This document shows, piece after piece, positions 34,301 to 45,469 of a DNA stretch of 64,000 nucleotides. Every line of letters starts with the position of its first letter. Position 1 is the stretch's first letter. The notes beneath the pieces are model-generated. The model had not been told where the DNA came from and searched no databases. It saw only the letters and a program-made list of their open reading frames with translations. The stretch comes from Microcebus murinus (taxonomy: Eukaryota; Chordata; Mammalia; Primates; Cheirogaleidae): assembly GCF_040939455.1 (NCBI RefSeq), contig NC_134108.1, forward strand, positions 4,617,501 through 4,681,500, read 5' to 3'. Both the position numbers and the translations under genes were made by a program.

Positions 34301-35044
34301 CCACCTGAGTGATCTGGCTGTCACTGCACGACCTGCCTCTCCCTCCCAGCTCTGTGCTGTCCCATCAGCCCTCTGAGGGTGGCCCCTGCTCGGCAGCATC
34401 CTTAACGGCTCTCACTGCTAATCTTCTACAGAATTGGAATGGTGCTTCCAGGTATCCAGATCTGGGGTACAGCAGCCGTCTCCACCTCCCTGGGAAACGC
34501 CCCAGTCTGGAGTGGACCAGCGGGCGAGCATTCACCCAGTGACTCCCGGTCTCCACCAGCACAGATGCTGAGAACGTGGTTAAATATCACATTTGACATT
34601 ATAAAAAGATGCAATCAGATCTGAATTATTTTTCATGTTGGAGGAGAAGCTAAATAATTCATAACCCTAAACCACTCTTGTTTGAACAGACATTATTTGT
34701 CCGAAGTCCGGTGTTGTCTGCGGTAGGTCACGCATTTGCATTCCTAGCAACTTATTATTTCTTGACAAATATCAGATTCTTACAGAGCACTGCATTTTTA
34801 TTTTAAAAAAAAGAATTTAAGCCTCAACATGAAACCATTTGGTTTTTTTTTTAGATGTAATCACCCACATTACTTAATTTATATATGTTTAATTTTTTAT
34901 TCCATTCTAAAATTACTTATTGATCGCCTACTGTGTTCAAAGTCCCAACTTTCCAAAAGCTTCCATCAGGGTCAGGGGCTGTGAAGGGGGTCAGATGGCA
35001 TCGCCCCCTGCAGAGCAGGGAAGCGAGGCAAAACGCCAGGGAGG
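34301..35044. other. Unassigned sequence with short L2-like antisense tail
   Basis: 34,912-34,950 (TTATTGATCGCCTACTGTGT) resembles an antisense L2/MIR end. The rest is unassigned. Confidence 0.4.
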
Positions 35045-35290
35045 GAAGAGCAGAGGTTTTCGGGTCAGACGACCTGCACTGCAAAGCCCGGCTCTCCACC
35101 TGCCTTGCTGGGAGAACCTGGCATGTGGCTTCGCCCCACTCTGCTTTTACTTCCTTGCCTGCACAGTTAATGGGAATGCCTACCATGCAAGGTCGCCCCA
35201 GTTGATGAAGACTAAGTGTGAGAATGCTCTCCCCGTGCCTGACTCAACAGTCTATATCAGTGAGCAGAATGCTTACAATAAACAAAGGCC
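35045..35290 (+). repeat. MIR SINE
   Basis: GAGGTTTTCGGGTCAGACGA starts the element. It continues GCTCTCCACCTGCCTTGCTG, AGTTAATGGGAATGCCTACC, ATGCAAGGTCGCC and GTGTGAGAATGCTC, the MIR plan in sense orientation. Confidence 0.75.
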
Positions 35291-35341
35291 GTGGCAATCT
35301 GAAGTAGGATGGAAAAAAAATCATAAAACATACAGGATCTA

Positions 35342-35641
35342 GGCCAGGCATGGTGGCTTACACCTGTGATCCTAGCACTTTGGGAGGCTGAGGCAGAAGG
35401 ATTGCTTGAGGCCAGGAGTTCAAGACCAGCCTGGGCAACATACTGAGACCCTGTCTCTACAACAAATTTAAAGAATTAGCTGAGTGTGGTGGCACGAACC
35501 TGTAGTCCTAGCTACTCGGGAGGCTGAGGCAGGAGGATGGCTTCAGCCCAGGAGTTCAAGGTTGCAGTGAGCTATCATCACACCACTGTACTCCAGCCTG
35601 GGCAGCAGAGCCAAACCCTGTCTCTAAATTTAAAAAAAATA
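35342..35641 (+). mobile_element. Full-length AluJ-type Alu
   Basis: GGCCAGGCATGGTGGCTTAC begins the left monomer, a mid A-rich linker lies near 35,470, and the right monomer ends GTCTCTAAATTTAAAAAAAA. GGATTGCTTGAGGCCAGGAG and GACCAGCCTGGGCAACATA are J-subfamily-like. It is the only dimeric Alu found in 64 kb. A target duplication is not clear. Confidence 0.95.
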
Positions 35642-35650
35642 GAAAATCTA

Positions 35651-36213
35651 TAAAAAGTTATTGTCTGTGTAAGTTCATCATTTAATTCTTCTACCAGAAT
35701 CAAAGTATGAATTCCGATTTAATACTGGGTAAAAATTTGGCTATAATGTTTTGTTTGTAAATCATAAGTCGTTTCCCTTTATATATAATTATGAAGAGGT
35801 AGAGTCTCCTCAGCCCAGAACCTTCCAGAATAGTTGCACAGTTGAAAACATGAACTAATCCAAATGTCCTCAGATGAACCGTGGGGCTCTCAGGGACTTC
35901 TGTCCAACTGCACAGAGGCCTGGGGACAACAGCCAGTCCCTCCCGGCCTCCTCTCCCTCCCTGGACATCCACCCCCACTGGGCCACCGCCAGAAGAGAGA
36001 GGGAAGCTCACATCTGCCTGCTCTCCCTTCTCTCTGTCAAATGGGACCGCTCCAAACCACCCTACCATTTTCCTATTTTTAGCCTCCACTCTTCAATATT
36101 CCCCAACCTCTTAGCAGGCCTTGCCCCAGCTGCTTCCATCCAACTCCAGGTAGGGCTGGAGTTGATGATGCTTTTCTCTGTGTGGCCAGCAAGTGGCTGT
36201 CACATGTTAACCA
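35651..36213. other. Unassigned sequence
   Basis: No repeat or gene recognised. Open frames extending past 36,200 are driven by the CA tract. Confidence 0.4.
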
Positions 36214-36247
36214 GTGCGCGCGCGCACACACACACACACACACGCAC
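36214..36247. repeat. (GC)n(AC)n alternating purine-pyrimidine tract
   Basis: GTGCGCGCGCGC runs directly into about ten AC units with no break in purine-pyrimidine alternation for more than 30 bp, followed by further CA-rich sequence to 36,275. It is a strong Z-DNA-forming candidate. Confidence 0.9.
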
Positions 36248-37570
36248 CAGCTCACACATGCGTGCACACACACGTGACCATTCAAGCCCCCAGAACACTA
36301 CCCCCCCATCGCTGCCATCCACAGCCGACTCTGGGGAAATCTGCAGCCTGCAGCAGGCAGAGGAAGCCCGAGCTCCTTTGTCTTTTGAATTTCAAAGCAC
36401 GGCCCCGAGGGAAACAGAAAGCGCTGAGGTCAGGCACCAAAGATTTGGGAAAATCTGCGAGGGCTCAGAGCTCTGCTCTCCACTCTCAGTCCGGAAATGA
36501 CTCGCTGAGAAGAAAGATCCAGGGTGGTGGAGACGGGGCAGGTGTTTGAGACAGGGCTCCTTCCCGCCCACAGCCCAAGTGGCCCAGAGGAGGCTTGTGG
36601 GATCCCAGGGGTGGGAGACCTGTGCCCCTGGCCCCGGTGGAGCTCTGGGAAGATGCCCGCTCCAGAGGAGACGGCTGGGGGCCGGTTAGGGTTAGGGTTA
36701 GGGTTAGCACGCAGCGTGCTGGGCGAGTCTGGGCACACAGCACCCCGCTCCGCGAGCTTCAAGAGCAACAGCTCAGTCCCACGTGGCCTCCCGGCTCAGG
36801 AAGAGGGCCGGCCCGAGGAGCCTCCCAGACAGACACGGTGACTGCTCCTCAGACCCCAGGGCCCTGTCAGAGCACATGCAAGTCTGGACACGTGACGGTC
36901 AAGGACCCGAGGCAGCTCCCTGCTGCGGTGTCTCTGGGAAAGCCCACCCCAGCCTCCCCCCGGAACTCATGCAACTGGAGAGCAGCGGTGGGAGAAGGAA
37001 ACCAACTAAGATTTAGAGAAATAGAAACAAACTGGGTTTTAGAAAAATTCAGTCTCCTGCCTTCCTTGATCCCCTGAGCGTGTAACCCAGAGTCACAGCT
37101 GCGGCGTGTACCCCTCAGTCACTCCCTCTTCTGAAAGCGGTAGGCGCAGGGGACGATTAGGGGAGAACTAACTGGGTGGCATGTAGCAGGTGCCTCCCAA
37201 TACGCAGCTGCCGGCGGCCAAGGACTCTGGACGCCGAGAAGTCACAGCCCTTCACCGCGCCTGCTCCAAAGGCCGGGGCGGGAAAGCAGCTGTGACCAGG
37301 TGTTACGCGTTTATTCAAAGTGTCCTCAGATCTAACGCTCGGCCTGGAATCCCCGAAGATCTCGCCACCTGCCTTCCTCCCTCTCTCATAACTATCAAGA
37401 CGTAGTTTTGCTCAAAATATCCTTTCAGTTCTTCCATAAAATAATACGGACTCACTTCGGATCTCTCTGCTTAAGCGGCACTAACAGGCGGAGACGTGTG
37501 GACGGGCGGCAGCTGGACGTTGCCCGAGGCCGGCAGCCTCTATGCTGAGCCTCCCAGGAGCCGCCTCCTG
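36248..37570. other. Unassigned GC-rich sequence around the telomeric-type repeat
   Basis: Contains the interstitial (GGTTAG)4 at 36684-36707, listed separately. No gene supported. Confidence 0.4.
36684..36707 (+). repeat. Interstitial telomeric repeat (GGTTAG)4
   Basis: Four perfect TTAGGG-phase units (24 bp) within unrelated GC-rich sequence, G-rich strand on +. Short interstitial telomeric arrays are usually ascribed to double-strand break repair by telomerase. No subtelomeric repeat is visible beside it. Confidence 0.95.
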
Positions 37571-38010
37571 CTAACCCCTCCTGGTATAATTCCCTCCCCT
37601 CGGGCGTGGCCTGGACCTAGTAACTGGGCCTCTAGAATAAGCAAACGCTATGGATGTCACCTGTGAGTTTTAGGTCACAAAGAGACTGTGGCTTCCGTCT
37701 TCCATGCCTTCTCTCCCGCTCACGCTGAGGATGCAGCTCCCTGCTGCCAGCTGCCTGCCGAGGGGCCCGCGCGGCGGCGAGGAGTGAGGCAGCCAGCGTC
37801 GTCTTGCCGACAACCACGCGGGTGAGCCCGGAAGGAGAGTTCCCCTGTGGAGCCTTCGGCTGAGACTGCAGCCCCCGGGGAGACTGAGGCAGAGGCACCC
37901 AGCTTCCTAACCTACAGAGGTAGGTTATTACCTACCCAGGTAATGAGGCTGTGTTACTTGAATCCACTAAGCTTTGGGGAAATTTATTATATTATAGGTA
38001 ACCAAGATAT
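37571..38010 (+). mobile_element. MLT1-like MaLR LTR
   Basis: GGTATAATTCCCTCCCCTCG, GGCCTGGACCTAGTAACTGG, AAAGAGACTGTGGCTTCCGT, CGACAACCACGCGGGTGAGC, GACTGCAGCCCCCGGGGAGA, AGCTTTGGGGAAATTTATTA and a terminal TAGGTAACCAAGATA match a MaLR LTR in sense order. An inverted repeat (GGTAGGT, 4-bp loop, ACCTACC) lies at 37919-37936. Confidence 0.75.
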
Positions 38011-39918
38011 CCTACAGTATTTTCTTTAACGATAGAATTTCAAATTTCCCCTACGTGGGGGAAGAAATTGTCTTTCGTTTATTCATTTAGTTTTTACTCT
38101 GTAAGAAACTTCATGAGCTGCTCACACAAAAGGCTAAATGTAGCCTGTGCCTTCTGAATCGCCTTGTCCATCTTCTGTCCTGAGGACCTTAATACAGTCT
38201 CCCTGCATTTTAAGTTTTACATTTTTAATTCTTAAAATGTAAGGAAAAAAAAAAAAGAACAGGAGATATTTTCTCTGCATGTACTATTCATGCTCTTTAA
38301 ATAGCGAACAACATTCTCCCTCAATCTCAATTTCTAGGCTCTTGCTCTATCAAGTGTTGCAAAATTACATTTTTCCCTACATTACCTGGAAAGATTGTTC
38401 CTTTCATATCTTATGCACTAGCTGTTCTGACAGAGCAATCTCTGTGCAAAATATAAAGAACCCGTTATTTGGTAAATTAATGCTTCTGTTATTATGGGTA
38501 TATTATGGGATCATGACATTTTTCTCATTCCTGCCCCACTGGGAGGCATCATCACACATCTCAACCAATTTCAACCCCACGTCAAAACTTTGCTCTAAGC
38601 GGCATCTTTAATATTAGCCGTCGATAGCGGCTGCTTTCTGCAAGTAGAAGGTTAGTTTTAAGCAGTGGTCTCTCAGGAAGGCTTCGACCTAGATCTGCCT
38701 CCGCATGCAAAATAGCATGGAAACCCCAGGCGACCACCTGGACAGTCCAACTCGCCCCCAAATTCTGCTTTGGCTGGAAGTATCTTGATAGTTTATATGA
38801 AATATGAAGGGGGTTCACGTGTGTGGACAGTGCACCTCGTGGCTCCATGGCGCCATCTCTGCATCCCCTGGCTCCCCTCCCCCTCATCCCAGCACACGGA
38901 GGCGTCCCCTGCTATAAACAGTGCCCTTAGGGCACCAGAACTTCCCAAATTTGTGTGTTCACTGGCTCCTTTGCACAGTGTTTTCTCCTACTGGGATATA
39001 AACTGGGGGAGGAAAAAGTAAAAAATAAACTGGGGGAGGGCAGGGACTGCGTCTCCCTCACACGGAGCACATCCCAAACCCCCACCCGGGTGACCAGTCC
39101 CTTTGGACAGATGCTCAGGACAACCTCACATCTGATTACAATGATCAAAAGTCAATTAGGTCGGCCACAAGAAGAAGGAATTGGTTGGGAAGGACTTAAA
39201 TTGTAGCTCTATAATGTAACCGGCCTTGCAAAATGTCCCTTCCTAAGCTGTCTCAGGTTCCCTCAGCCTTCACCGGTCACGCCTAACAAGCAGACTCAGC
39301 CAGCCTCCCCGCAGGACTCACTGTCCGTCACCAACAGCTCATTCCTGAGTCCGATCACCTGAAGGCCCTGCGACTTCCAGTCCTGCAACCGACCTGCGCT
39401 CTCCGGCCCCTGCAAAAGCCCTGCCCTTAGCCCCCCACAGACATCTTCCATATCAAAGTTCCTTTCCTCCTTGGCAATCTTCATCGTCTCAGTCACTGGC
39501 TGTTCGTGCAGCGAGCGATGGGACCTCGGGCTGGACCCCTCTTGGGTTTGGTAACGATGTCAAAGTCAAAACAGACAGTTGGAGAAAAAACCTTTTTTTT
39601 TTTTTTTAAATATGTAATGCAATTTACTGGAGTGAAGAGGAGGTTACATAAACAATTTCAAACTGCCATTCCTTCTCCACTGAGTTCAATGATTTCTTTT
39701 TCACCAAGTTCAGTGATTGTCTAGCCCTGCTTCCTCTCTCTCATGGGGCTGGCAGGCTGTCACAGCACTGCGGCGTGGGAACTAAGGTAAACCGAGGACC
39801 CAGACCCTACATAGTCACCCAGAGGCATGGCAATTGCCCGGCTGGCTCTCCCGGCAGCCTCGGGTCCCCGTGGCAGGGCCCGGCACTGGGCCTGGAGTAT
39901 GGCAGGTGTGGATGTTCA
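38011..39918. other. Unassigned sequence
   Basis: 39,000-39,075 contains a partial duplication (AACTGGGGGAGG twice) followed by an L2-like GGGCAGGGACTGCGTCTCCC. 39,593-39,607 is a T run. No gene supported. Confidence 0.4.
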
Positions 39919-40396
39919 TTCTCTGTGGCTGCTGCTAGGAATCATCCCGGAGGCAGTGGCTTCAAACAGCACGGATTGGTCCTCTTGCAGGTCTGGCGGT
40001 CAGATGTCTGACGCGCATCTCCCTGCGTTAAAGCCAAGGTGCTGGCAGGGCTAGCTCCTTCCGGAGGCTCTGGGAGAATCTGTTTCCTTGCCCTTCTCAG
40101 CTGCTAAGGCCACCCACATTCCTTCACTCCCAGCCAGCAACGGCGGCAAGTCACTCGCACGTCACGTCACCCGACCCTGACGCTCTGACTCCCCCTCCCA
40201 CGTTCAGGGATGCTTAACGATCACATTGAGCCCACCCAGGTAATCCAGACTAGTCTCCCTGTTAAGGGCAGCTGACTACCAGCCTTAATTCCATCTGCAA
40301 CATCCATTTCCCTTTGCCACGTGACCTAACATTGCCACAGGCTCTGAGGGTCGGGACGGGGAGCTCTTTGGGGGTCGTTCTTTTGCATTCCGCAGT
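39919..40396 (-). mobile_element. MLT1-type MaLR LTR, antisense
   Basis: TCTGTGGCTGCTGCTAGGAA, GGAGGCTCTGGGAGAATCTG, CAGCCAGCAACGGCGGCAAG, AGCCCACCCAGGTAATCCAG, AGCCTTAATTCCATCTGCAA and TTTGCCACGTGACCTAACAT match an MLT1 LTR on the reverse strand over about 480 bp. Confidence 0.85.
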
Positions 40397-41564
40397 GCTC
40401 GCTAGACGAGTGTAGCCAGCGTCAGTCAATCACTCTGGATTATTTAAGACTTCAGCCACGACTTTCAATCACAAGGCCTCCAGGTAACTATTTCCATCCT
40501 CAAAGCGTTTCATGTTTTAAAAAGAAAAAAAGCCATCTAAAATTTATATCGTACATTTCTACACCACTCCCAAAGGTGAAAACTCGCAACTTTGGGCCAT
40601 GCCCAGAACACGATCGGCGACTAACCTCACTATCAGTGACCGAGTAGTCCATGCTTTAGACTAAGGGCACACAGTAGGGTCTAGTCCAGACATAAGTGAC
40701 AGGAAACATTGCTAATTAGATTCTTCTTGGAGGTCGCTTCATGGAAGCCATAGAGGTTATTTTTTTTGGGTAATACTGGTTTTGTTGCTTCTGCTCAGTA
40801 AGCTCGGGAAACTCCCCCGATTCCAGATAGACTCGGCGTGCAGGGGGAAGCTGAGACGGAGGACAGGAGTTGCGTCTCTGATGGAAAAGGGTGAATCTAC
40901 CCGGGTAAGTTCCAAGTACTCACAACTTCCTTCTTTTCCTTCCAAGGTGACACTTCCCCTGCCAGGCCCACGCATCCATTCTCTTTCCTGGGGGCGTGAC
41001 AGGGGCGATAGCAATTCTGCCTCCAGGGGGCGCTGCATGGCGTCGGGGTGCTGAGGCACAGGGGGCGGCGCTGTCCATTTCAGCACCCGGCGGTGGGGAG
41101 CCTGGTTCCGGCCTCTCCCGCCCTGGGCTCCGAGGACTGGAGGACGCACTCCCTCTCGGGCATGGCTAAGGCCAGAGAATCAACGCTGAGCAGTGTCCTT
41201 CCGGGACGTGGGTGGGGCCACACTCAGGTGAGAGTCTCACAGTGAAGATCTGGCTCCACGTCCACCTGGTGGATCCGGGAGCCAAGGCCACCACCACCGC
41301 AGGGCTGTCGGGGGGCCACGCAGGCTGCGACTGCCTTTCCGAGGACAGCGCATAGAGCCGCAGCGCCCTGTGGTTCTCAGAAGCTACCGCCTGATCATTT
41401 CTAACTGTTAGTCTTCAGGCGAAGGAGACAGACCCACTCAGGACAATTGCAGTACGACTCAGAATCGCTTCACGAAGAGAGAACGTGGCCATATCCATAA
41501 CTTTGTAAGAGATGCAGAAAATATTCTGATGGAGGCAGAAATTCCAGATTCATTATTATTGCGG
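40397..41564. other. Unassigned sequence with CTCF-like motif
   Basis: Mostly unassigned. The CTCF-like motif at 41019-41036 is listed separately. Confidence 0.4.
41019..41036 (+). promoter_or_regulatory. CTCF-like motif
   Basis: GCCTCCAGGGGGCGCTGC matches the CTCF core (CCACCAGGGGGCGC type) at nearly every position, on the + strand. Binding is not shown. Confidence 0.65.
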
Positions 41565-41745
41565 TGGGCTACTCTTTACTGCGTACTTCCGGTGTGCCAG
41601 GAAGCGTGCCAGGTGCCGTAAAAACACATTTCCACATTTCATCATTATCCGACTGTTTGAGAAAGATTTCTTGCCAATGAGAAAAGTTCAGAAATGGGAT
41701 GTGACTTTCCAGGTGGTTGTAATTCCCATTTTTAGTGTTCAGGTG
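41565..41745 (-). repeat. MIR SINE, antisense
   Basis: TACTGCGTACTTCCGGTGTG, CCAGGAAGCGTGCCAGGTGC, ACACATTTCCACATTTCATC and GACTTTCCAGGTGG follow MIR reverse-strand order (TACTATGTGCCAGGCACTG, TTAACTCATTTAATCC). Confidence 0.7.
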
Positions 41746-43239
41746 TGTGGTGCTATTTCTAATCACCTAAATGACTATTTTCTTATTGGTCTACTATGTC
41801 ATTTTTGAAATCCGACATGCGAACTGTTTGTGTCTGGAGCCCTTCCTGCGCCTTCCGTCTTCCACTGAGGTTCCCGCCGCTCCAAGGGGCGCTGCAAGGT
41901 GCGTTATAACCGCACTCTCCTTGTTAGGCCCTTCCAAGATGTCGTGATGACTTTGTTCCAATTTCCAACCTCTCTTCTCTGGTTTATTATGCATTTATAT
42001 TTATCCTAGAGCCAGAACACTTTTAGAAGGGAGAGGGGTGGGTGAGAAGTGGGAATTTTAAGGAAACTGTAGGGAAGTGGAGGGATTCCCAGCCCCCCTA
42101 AATTCTCATCCTGGAGCTGACCACCCGCCGTCCCCAGGCCTGGTGGCGTGCCTCCTGAGTCACAGCTCCTTGTCTGGTCCAGATCCCTCTCCCATAGGTG
42201 AAACCATTTTAAACGAGACCTTCTGCACACGGAGAGGCTCAGCAGAAAGACGGACAGCCCGAGCCGGGACCCTGGCCCTCTCTCAGGTGGAACACAGAGG
42301 CCCCTGCGATGACATGTCGCACAGCATGCTATAAAATACATGGCACTGTCCCTTTCCTCTGGCTTACAATCACTAAGCATCACCAATAGTCACTCGACGC
42401 TTGGTGACAGGGCCCGAGTCCGCTGCAGGCGCCGACTGAGAGGAGCAGAGCAGCCAGACAGCCCGGGGCTGGCCCGGCGTTGCCGTCCTGCTGTTGGCGC
42501 TGCCGTGAGCTGGCCCGGCAGGGCTTCGGTGTTCTCTTGCCGCACACACAGCATTGCACAAAACGTATCAGCAGACAAGGCCACGTTGGGACCAGGATGG
42601 ATCCAGGCATGAGCAAGACCACCCCGGTCATGTTTCAGCACGAACAGAACATGGACATTTTCTGGGGCACAAAAGAGCCAACACTCCCCCACCCAGACTA
42701 ATACCAGGGACAGGCAGTTCTCTGCCAGTTACAGCTTCAGCCTTGGTCATTAGATGAGATTTATTAAGACACCCAGTCATAGACTTAGCCCCACTTCCTG
42801 ACAGTGCCCAATCCAGAGAGAAAGCTCTACTTCCTTAAACCTCCCCCAAATTGCCCAACCGAAGCCCAAATCCTACAGGTCCTCTCTAACACCCTCTCAC
42901 TGCCATGCCCGTGTGGCCCCTGCCCGTGGTTCCTGGCGGTGTGCCTTGTCCTGTGCTGCAACGAGTAACAAACCCAACTTGTCAACCACAGCTGTGTGCG
43001 TGCTCCTGCTGGTCTTTGGCCGGGGGGGTGTTGAGGCCATTAAGTATTAGTATAAAGTATTAGCCATTAGATTCACTGACAGTTGTGCAAATCGTAGCTT
43101 GGCAGAAACCCTTTGACTAACGCTGGTCACTGTGTAAGCACAATGCTTCTGTTCGGATAGGCTGCGTTATTCCGTGGTTTCCACCATCTCCTCACAGTCA
43201 AAGAAGAAGGGGAAAAAGGGAAGAAAAATAGTTTTCACC
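41746..43239. other. Unassigned sequence; possible decayed LTR 3' part near 42.8-43.0 kb
   Basis: 42,945-43,020 (CAACGAGTAACAAACCCAAC then TCCTGCTGGTCTTTGGCCGG) resembles the 3' end of an LTR but was not assigned. The second CTCF-like motif (41877-41894) is listed separately. Confidence 0.35.
41877..41894 (+). promoter_or_regulatory. Second CTCF-like motif
   Basis: CCGCTCCAAGGGGCGCTGC-type sequence (CCAAGGGGCGC core, one change from CCAGGGGGCGC) in the same orientation as the motif 858 bp upstream. Confidence 0.5.
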
Positions 43240-43860
43240 CTTAAAAACAAAGCGTGCCTGCCCTGACAGAGAAACGGGCAAGACATGCGGAGAGACTGTT
43301 CCTTAGAAGCAAACGCGGACGACGCGCTCAGGAAAAGATGCACAACCTTGCTGCGAATCGCGCGCTGAGACTACCCCGAGATGCCGTTTCTCATCCATTA
43401 GATCGGCCAAATCTAACAGCTCCACGGCACGCGCTGCCGGCAGGGCTTGAGGGAGACAGGTACCGTCACACGTTGCTGGTGGGGACGGGGCCTTATCGGG
43501 GGACTTGGCGGGAGCTGGCGGGGTTGCATGCGCGTCACCTCTCTGACCCATCAACCCTCGTGCAGGAGCCCGCCCCACGGTGACACTGCAGACACACAAT
43601 GACGCACTCACAGGGCTACTTGCTAAATACCGCTCATGACTGCAAAGGCTGTTAGCAACTTAGATGCCCATCAATCGGGGGTGGCGTGGACTACACCACA
43701 GGCAGCGGAATACCGTGCAGTTGGGAAAGGAACAGAGAGCATCTGCCTGCGGCTATAACGTGGTCTACAGGATGCATCAGGTGACAAAACTAAGAGGCAG
43801 AACAGTAGTGCTGATATGCTGCCGTTTTGGAAAAGGGATGCACGTAAGGAGGTGACGTTC
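43240..43860 (+). repeat. L1M 3' fragment, unusually GC/CpG-rich
   Basis: AACGGGCAAGACATGCGGAG, AGAAAAGATGCACAACCTTG, GAGATGCCGTTTCTCATCCA, ACGTTGCTGGTGGGGACGGG, CAACTTAGATGCCCATCAAT and AGCGGAATACCGTGCAGTTG match, in order, the end of ORF2 and the 3' part of old L1M elements (AAAAGATGCTCAACCTCACT, TTGCTGGTGGGAGTG, AAATGTCCATCAATAGG, CAATGGAATACTATACAGC). The frame is destroyed. It contrasts with the normal A-rich composition of L1: CGCGCGCTGAGACTACCCCG sits where the consensus is A/T-rich. Confidence 0.8.
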
Positions 43861-44591
43861 TTGCTGGGCTTGGTGAATGTGGACCTTCCTTCCTCCTTCC
43901 CCTGCTGAAGGACGCCCGGACGGTGCGGCCCTGCCCCGCTGTTGTCACTACCTCCTCCGACAGCTCCAGCCCTCCATCAACCACTCAGGGTAAATCTTAT
44001 TAAGCATTTGGCCCCGGTCACCCAGGACAGTAAATCCAACGGCTTTCTTGTGTCGTTTCTTTGTATTTGTGTACGTCATTAGCATGAAACACATCATGTC
44101 GCAACAAAAAGATAATAGGTGATGCAATGGGCTGAATTTAAATTCAAGTAATATCACTGTTCATCTAAAAGCTAGCCCCTAAAAAGTCTGGAAAATTAAT
44201 TTATTGAAAAAATTTCAGCGTCTTTCTACCGGAAAATCTCCTCCGAATACTAACGCCATAGATGTTGCAGCTCTTCTTTTCCTTTTCGATCAGCTCATAC
44301 CTTCTTCCTTCACCTGTGTTGCGAGAGAAGTGGCCAAAAACCTCAACGCATGAGGTTTTAGAATATGTGCCCCCAAAACCCGGAAGAGCCGCAGGGACTT
44401 TTGGGGACAGGCAGACTTCCAGAGAGACGACGCCATGCACGCCGTGCGAGCTGGAGAAGCAGCACGAGCCTCTGTCGCCAAGCCTGGAGAGGGCGTGGGC
44501 CCAGAGGAGAGCCGCACGCGGGGATGGAGTGAGGACAAAAGTCACAGTCTCGCCCGGCTCGCTTAGCATTTTCACTGAAGCCGATCTCGCA
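43861..44591. other. Unassigned sequence
   Basis: No feature recognised beyond short overlapping open frames. Confidence 0.4.
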
Positions 44592-45008
44592 GCCGGGAGC
44601 TGCTGTATCAAATCACCACAACTTGCCGTCTCAGGACTACAGAAATGTAGCCTCTCACAGTCCTGGAGGCCAGAAATCTGAAGTCAAATCAAGGCCACAC
44701 CCTGCAGGGCCACTCCCTCCAGAGGCTCCGGGGAGAATCCTTCTGCCTCCTCTGGTGGCTCCAGGTGTCCCTCGGTTGTGGCCACGAAGCCCCAATCTCA
44801 GCCTCCAGCTCCACACAGCCTCCTCTTCTGTCTCTTGTGAGTTCCCTTGTCACTGGACCGAGGGTCCTCCTGAGTAACCCCGGGTGACCTCATCTCAAGA
44901 TCGTTCACTAATCGCATCTACAAAGACTCTTGTTCCAAATAAGGTCACGTTCACAGGATCTGGGGGTCAAGATGTGGGCATGTGTTTGTGAGGGCCGCCA
45001 TTTGGCTG
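44592..45008 (-). mobile_element. MLT1-type MaLR LTR, antisense
   Basis: AGCTGCTGTATCAAATCACC, TCTCACAGTCCTGGAGGCCA, CTGGTGGCTCCAGGTGTCCC, CTCATCTCAAGATCGTTCAC, GCATCTACAAAGACTCTTGT and CAAATAAGGTCACGTTCACA are the reverse strand of an MLT1 LTR in full order. No internal region. Confidence 0.92.
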
Positions 45009-45469
45009 GAAGGACCCACACACGGAAATTCACCTCCTCCGCCTCTCTCCAAATATGCTGAAGCAAGAGACTAAATATTTTATACAAATATTTTAAAATA
45101 CACAGCCTCACTCAGAACAAGAGGGAACCCTTGCATGAGCCCAAAACAGTAAGCTGGGGTCAAAGCCACCCGGTTCTAGGGAATCCAGGAGTAAGTCGAG
45201 GCCAACACGACATACCCAAGCTGAAGGCCTCGAATGAAGTCCACACTTCCCACTGCCCAGAGCGACCAACATCGCTCCACCAGCCCGAAACCATGAACCA
45301 GCTCAAAAAGGAGACAGAGAGAGAGAAAGAGATGCCCGCAGGAGGAAACTCCATAAAGTACAAGTTCTCAAATGGAAGTCACAAACGGCACAAGGAAGTA
45401 CAGCTGATGGAAGAAGCCAGCCCAGTGTGAAACAGACCAAAAGACTGGGAGCTTCTGCCACCAGGAGAA
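45009..45469. other. Unassigned, possibly upstream part of an L1M/HAL1 fragment
   Basis: A-rich from about 45,130 onward and leads into the L1 ORF1-like segment; its own assignment is unclear. Confidence 0.35.

Noticed and set aside
39000..39075. Local duplication as a distinct element
   Set aside because: The AACTGGGGGAGG repeat is short and the second copy merges into an L2-like phrase; too little to support a separate feature.
42730..43030. Possible retroviral LTR 3' end
   Set aside because: Only a short stretch looks LTR-like and no family or element border could be established.
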